Of a stretch of DNA of 64,000 nucleotides, positions 59,697 through 64,000 are shown piece after piece (position 1 is the stretch's first letter; every line of letters begins with the position of its first letter). The position numbers and the translations under genes were made by a program. This DNA is from Cinclus cinclus. Its lineage: Eukaryota; Chordata; Aves; Passeriformes; Cinclidae. The notes under the pieces were generated by a model. The model did not search any database. It saw nothing but the letters and a program-made list of their open reading frames with translations, and was not told where the DNA came from. Location: contig NW_026912169.1 of assembly GCF_963662255.1 (NCBI RefSeq), forward strand, positions 1 to 64,000, written 5' to 3'.

Positions 59697-61075
59697 GGTG
59701 CCAGAAGGCAAGTTTCAGCAGGGCGTTCCGGGCGAGCTTAATGTGTAGCCGCAGTTGTTCTAGGCGAGATTGTAGCCGAGAAGCTTTCCGTCTCCATTCA
59801 CGAGACAAGAAAAGCAGAACGCAATGGTCTAGAGGGTTGAGAAGAAAAGTGCTCGTAGCGAGCTCGTTGCGGCAGAAGCGAAAGCCAGGAGCAGCGTGCT
59901 CACTGCGAGAAGTAGACGGCGCTTCGCCTCCTTGGGAAGGAAATGGCGTCTGGGCACGAACGGCAGCCAGCGAAGCTTCAGAACAGCAGGCTGTTCTGCT
60001 CAGCGTACGAGCCTGAAGTGAGTGGCAAGGGCTAAGGGGACAGTTCCAAGGCATCTAGCTTTCCTGCTAGCAATGCCATTTTTACCCTGCTGTGGAAAAC
60101 AATGTCCTTTGCCCTTCTGCTCCGAGAGGCACAGAGCACCTCGGCAGACGCAGTGCAGAGGGAAAGGACACAGTATCCGAGGGAGCGTGGCGCCGCTTAG
60201 GCGGGCAAAGCAGAAAGGTGCCGCCCGGCACTGGCTTTGACTCCCTGAGCTGCCTTGCTAGGACAGCAGCTGCCGAAAGCTGGCAACTAGGCTGCCAGAG
60301 TGCAGAATGTAGGCGGTCTGGCACGCCTGCTTGCCGAAAGCCAGTATCAGCGAGACAGCGTGCTAGGCTCTGTTTCACAGCACCCTGGAGAACACGCCCT
60401 TGAAGAATGCCCTCTCTGCTCCGCAAAAGCTCTGCCACAGCGAAGGTGGAAGAAGCAGCTTGTGGCCACGGGCAGAGCTGGTCAACAGCTGCGCCTAACT
60501 TTCCCAAGCTGCGAGAGCATTCTCAGCCGAGTTCTGCTTTGACAGAGCTATTGCTGAACTTTTGCAGTCCCGGAGGCTGCTGAAACCAAGGCTGTGTTCT
60601 GCCTCTTCATTCTTGCCTTCCTGTGCTCCAGCGAGAAGTGAAGCTCTGGCACGGCATTCAGCTTTGCCGCCTCTCTGCACGGAAAGCACTAGACAGAACT
60701 AGTGTGCTTCGTGCATGCTCTCTCCTCGCTTTTATGGTCACTGCTCTGCTTTTTGCTTGGCAGCGTTCCAAGGGTCCACGGCATACCTCTTGCACAGCGA
60801 GAGGTGGCCGGCGAGGAATACTTGCTGGCTTAAGTCGTTCCATGCTCAAGGCATTCATCAGAGCAGCACAATGCGGGAAAAGAGGGGGGAACATTGCAGG
60901 ACAAATTTCTATGCTGGAACATGATTTTCTGCGAGACAGCTCTTCGCAGCGCGAGTATTTGGCCAGGCTGAAATCAGCGCCACGGGAAGCCAATCTGACA
61001 AGCGGAGTGCAACGAGCGCGGCGATATGGGGCCACTTGGCAGGTGGCCGAAGAAAGACGGCTGCCCCGCGAATGG
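59697..61075. repeat. Satellite unit 42
   Basis: Sites: 124C, 186A/AC, 266GG, 404C/406A, 492T/494G, 556G, 764T, 1073C, 1223A/1231T. Private T near 60081 (ATTTTTACC). It is almost identical to unit 43. Confidence 0.95.
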
Positions 61076-62454
61076 GGTGCCAGAAGGCAAGTTTCAGCAG
61101 GGCGTTCCGGGCGAGCTTAATGTGTAGCCGCAGTTGTTCTAGGCGAGATTGTAGCCGAGAAGCTTTCCGTCTCCATTCACGAGACAAGAAAAGCAGAACG
61201 CAATGGTCTAGAGGGTTGAGAAGAAAAGTGCTCGTAGCGAGCTCGTTGCGGCAGAAGCGAAAGCCAGGAGCAGCGTGCTCACTGCGAGAAGTAGACGGCG
61301 CTTCGCCTCCTTGGGAAGGAAATGGCGTCTGGGCACGAACGGCAGCCAGCGAAGCTTCAGAACAGCAGGCTGTTCTGCTCAGCGTACGAGCCTGAAGTGA
61401 GTGGCAAGGGCTAAGGGGACAGTTCCAAGGCATCTAGCTTTCCTGCTAGCAATGCCATTTCTACCCTGCTGTGGAAAACAATGTCCTTTGCCCTTCTGCT
61501 CCGAGAGGCACAGAGCACCTCGGCAGACGCAGTGCAGAGGGAAAGGACACAGTATCCGAGGGAGCGTGGCGCCGCTTAGGCGGGCAAAGCAGAAAGGTGC
61601 CGCCCGGCACTGGCTTTGACTCCCTGAGCTGCCTTGCTAGGACAGCAGCTGCCGAAAGCTGGCAACTAGGCTGCCAGAGTGCAGAATGTAGGCGGTCTGG
61701 CACGCCTGCTTGCCGAAAGCCAGTATCAGCGAGACAGCGTGCTAGGCTCTGTTTCACAGCACCCTGGAGAACACGCCCTTGAAGAATGCCCTCTCTGCTC
61801 CGCAAAAGCTCTGCCACAGCGAAGGTGGAAGAAGCAGCTTGTGGCCACGGGCAGAGCTGGTCAACAGCTGCGCCTAACTTTCCCAAGCTGCGAGAGCATT
61901 CTCAGCCGAGTTCTGCTTTGACAGAGCTATTGCTGAACTTTTGCAGTCCCGGAGGCTGCTGAAACCAAGGCTGTGTTCTGCCTCTTCATTCTTGCCTTCC
62001 TGTGCTCCAGCGAGAAGTGAAGCTCTGGCACGGCATTCAGCTTTGCCGCCTCTCTGCACGGAAAGCACTAGACAGAACTAGTGTGCTTCGTGCATGCTCT
62101 CTCCTCGCTTTTATGGTCACTGCTCTGCTTTTTGCTTGGCAGCGTTCCAAGGGTCCACGGCATACCTCTTGCACAGCGAGAGGTGGCCGGCGAGGAATAC
62201 TTGCTGGCTTAAGTCGTTCCATGCTCAAGGCATTCATCAGAGCAGCACAATGCGGGAAAAGAGGGGGGAACATTGCAGGACAAATTTCTATGCTGGAACA
62301 TGATTTTCTGCGAGACAGCTCTTCGCAGCGCGAGTATTTGGCCAGGCTGAAATCAGCGCCACGGGAAGCCAATCTGACAAGCGGAGTGCAACGAGCGCGG
62401 CGATATGGGGCCACTTGGCAGGTGGCCGAAGAAAGACGGCTGCCCCGCGAATGG
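61076..62454. repeat. Satellite unit 43
   Basis: It has the same state as unit 42 at all listed sites, without that unit's private change. Confidence 0.95.
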
Positions 62455-63833
62455 GGTGCCAGAAGGCAAGTTTCAGCAGGGCGTTCCGGGCGAGCTTAAT
62501 GTGTAGCCGCAGTTGTTCTAGGCGAGATTGTAGCCGAGAAGCTTTCCGTCTCCATTCACGAGACAAGAAAAGCAGAAAGCAATGGTCTAGAGGGTTGAGA
62601 AGAAAAGTGCTCGTAGCGAGCTCGTTGCGGCAGAAGCGAAAGCCAGGAGCAGCGTGCTCACTGCGAGAAGTAGACGGCGCTTCGCCTCCTTGGGAAGGAA
62701 ATGGCGTCTGGGCACGAACGCCAGCCAGCGAAGCTTCAGAACAGAAGGCTGTTCTGCTCAGCGTACGAGCCTGAAGTGAGTGGCAAGGGCTAAGGGGACA
62801 GTTCCAAGGCATCTAGCTTTCCTGCTAGCAATGCCATTTCTACCCTGCTGTGGATAACATTGTCCTTTGCCCTTCTGCTCCGAGAGGCACAGAGCACCTC
62901 GGCAGACGCAGTGCAGAGGGAAAGGACACAGTATCCGAGGGAGCGTGGCGCCGCTTAGGCGGGCAAAGCAGAAAGGTGCCGCCCGGCACTGGCTTTGACT
63001 CCCTGAGCTGCCTTGCTAGGACAGCAGCTGCCGAAAGCTGGCAACTAGGCTGCCAGAGTGCAGAATGTAGGCGGTCTGGCACGCCTGCTTGCCGAAAGCC
63101 AGTATCAGCGAGACAGCGTGCTAGGCTCTGTTTCACAGCACCCTGGAGAACACGCACTTGAAGAATGCCCTCTCTGCTCCGCAAAAGCTCTGCCACAGTG
63201 AAGGTGGAAGAAGCAGCCTGTGGCCACGGGCAGAGCTGGTCAACAGCTGCGCCTAACTTTCCCAAGCTGCGAGAGCATTCTCAGCCGAGTTCTGCTTTGA
63301 CAGAGCTATTGCTGAACTTTTGCAGTCCCGGAGGCTGCTGAAACCAAGGCTGTGTTCTGCCTCTTCATTCTTGCCTTCCTGTGCTCCAGCGAGAAGTGAA
63401 GCTCTGGCACGGCATTCAGCTTTGCCGCCTCTCTGCACGGAAAGCACTAGACAGAACTAGTGTGCTTCGTGCATGCTCTCTCCTCGCTTTTATGGTCACT
63501 GCTCTGCTTTTTGCTTGGCAGCGTTCCAAGGGTCCACGGCATACCTCTTGCACAGCGAGAGGTGCCCGGCGAGGAATACTTGCTGGCTTAAGTCGTTCCA
63601 TGCTCAAGGCATTCATCAGAGCAGCACAATGCGGGAAAAGAGGGGGGAACATTGCAGGACAAATTTCTATGCTGGAACATGATTTTCTGCGAGACAGCTC
63701 TTCGCAGCGCTAGTATTTGGCCAGGCTGAAATCAGCGCCACGGGAAGCCAATCTGACAAGCGGAGTGCAACGAGCGCGGCGATATGGGGCCACTTGGCAG
63801 GTGGCCGAAGAAAGACGGCTGCCCCGCGAATGG
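62455..63833. repeat. Satellite unit 44
   Basis: Sites: 186A/AC, 266GC, 401T (62855), 492T/494G, 556G, 702A, 745T, 987A, 1073C, 1223A/1231T, with C at 63565 and T at 63711. It combines rare variants of units 38, 40 and 41. A at 62745 breaks the 9-bp inverted repeat. Confidence 0.95.
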
Positions 63834-64000
63834 GGTGCCAGAAGGCAAGTTTCAGCAGGGCGTTCCGGGCGAGCTTAATGTGTAGCCGCAGTTGTTCTAG
63901 GCGAGATTGTAGCCGAGAAGCTTTCCGTCTCCATTCACGAGACAAGAAAAGCAGAAAGCAATGGTCTAGAGGGTTGAGAAGAAAAGTGCTCGTAGCGAGC
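63834..64000. repeat. Satellite unit 45, cut by the window edge
   Basis: The first 167 bases of a further unit are present, with 27G, 124A and 144A. The array therefore continues beyond the window. Confidence 0.95.

Larger units (their letters stand above)
3160..64000. repeat. 1379-bp macrosatellite array, 44 full units plus partial
   Basis: Any landmark recurs every 1379 bp (for example the frame starting at 4086, 5465, 6844 and so on to 63381), always head to tail. All units are 1379 bp except unit 11 (1377 bp). Units differ almost only by substitutions. Variable sites are named by offset from the unit start (unit 1 offset 1 = 3160), most common base first where clear: 27 G/C/A; 124 A/C; 144+155 A,G or T,T; 186 with 206-207, A+AC, A+GC or C+GG; 249 G/C; 266-267 GG/GC/TC; 401 A/T; 404+406 C,T or A,A or C,A; 449 C/T; 492+494 T,G or G,A or T,A; 556 T/G; 649 T/G; 689 C/T; 702 C/A; 716 C/G; 719 T/A; 745 C/T; 760 C/A; 764 C/T; 987 A/G; 1044 A/T; 1073 C/A; 1087 A/T; 1223+1231 T,G or A,T; 1363 G/A; 1379 G/T. 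The unit is GC-rich, with no CENP-B box, AATAAA, transposon or RNA gene that I can see. Confidence 0.98.

Noticed and set aside
3545..63945. Several hundred open frames of 60-174 codons in the satellite units
   Set aside because: They overlap on both strands, many begin with GTG or TTG rather than ATG, the unit length is not a multiple of three, and variants change amino acids freely (for example early stops in units 2, 5, 11, 13, 27, 32 and 33). No domain is recognisable.
3160..64000. Ribosomal DNA or 5S/tRNA gene array
   Set aside because: The unit length could suggest it, but I see no rRNA sequence, no tRNA A and B boxes with proper spacing, and no terminator T-run after a candidate gene.
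3160..64000. Centromeric satellite
   Set aside because: I found no CENP-B box on either strand, the unit is GC- and CpG-rich, and it borders a telomere. A telocentric chromosome remains possible but is not supported by the sequence.
3160..64000. CRISPR array or bacterial repeat system
   Set aside because: The units are contiguous without spacers, and the telomere shows a linear eukaryotic chromosome.

Overview
This window is the left end of a linear eukaryotic chromosome. It holds no protein-coding or RNA gene that I can support, and every base belongs to one of three kinds of tandem repeat. The CCCTAA/TTAGGG telomere type is shared by vertebrates and some other lineages. The length of the telomere and the large GC-rich satellite behind it make a vertebrate most likely. 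A bird or other sauropsid would fit, but I do not recognise either subtelomeric repeat, so that is inference.

Layout. (1) 1-1728: telomeric hexamers, nearly pure to about 774, then increasingly mixed with the CCCGAA (TTCGGG) variant, ending in a regular 12-bp alternation (1639-1716). (2) 1725-3154: about 6.5 copies of a 220-bp AT-richer subtelomeric repeat. Each copy is two halves of about 110 bp, and each half is three degenerate units of about 37 bp that start near TTGTGAC. (3) 3155-3159: a 5-nt filler at the junction. (4) 3160-64000: a head-to-tail macrosatellite with a 1379-bp unit, 44 complete units plus 167 bp of a 45th, running off the right edge. Unit length is constant except for one 1377-bp unit (unit 11), which lost a CT step.

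The satellite unit is CpG-island-like (about 78 CpG by hand count in unit 1). It carries several short perfect inverted repeats, a strong splice-donor-like and a splice-acceptor-like sequence, and CTCF-like core motifs. Units differ by linked single-base variants that show how the array grew. There are 2-unit duplications (units 6-7/8-9, 15-16/17-18, 35-36/37-38), similar blocks 8 units apart (4-6/12-14/20-22 and 11/19), and a change of variant family along the array (C186 with GG at 206-207 dominates up to unit 28; from unit 35 on only A186 is seen). No transposable element interrupts the array.

The many overlapping open frames on both strands are products of a GC-rich unit with few stop codons, copied 44 times. 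Many open only if GTG or TTG is allowed as a start, and the unit length is not a multiple of three. I treat them as non-coding. The likely roles of the region are structural: chromosome-end protection by the telomere, a subtelomeric buffer, and possibly transcription of telomeric RNA from the CpG-rich array towards the end. That last point is inference.
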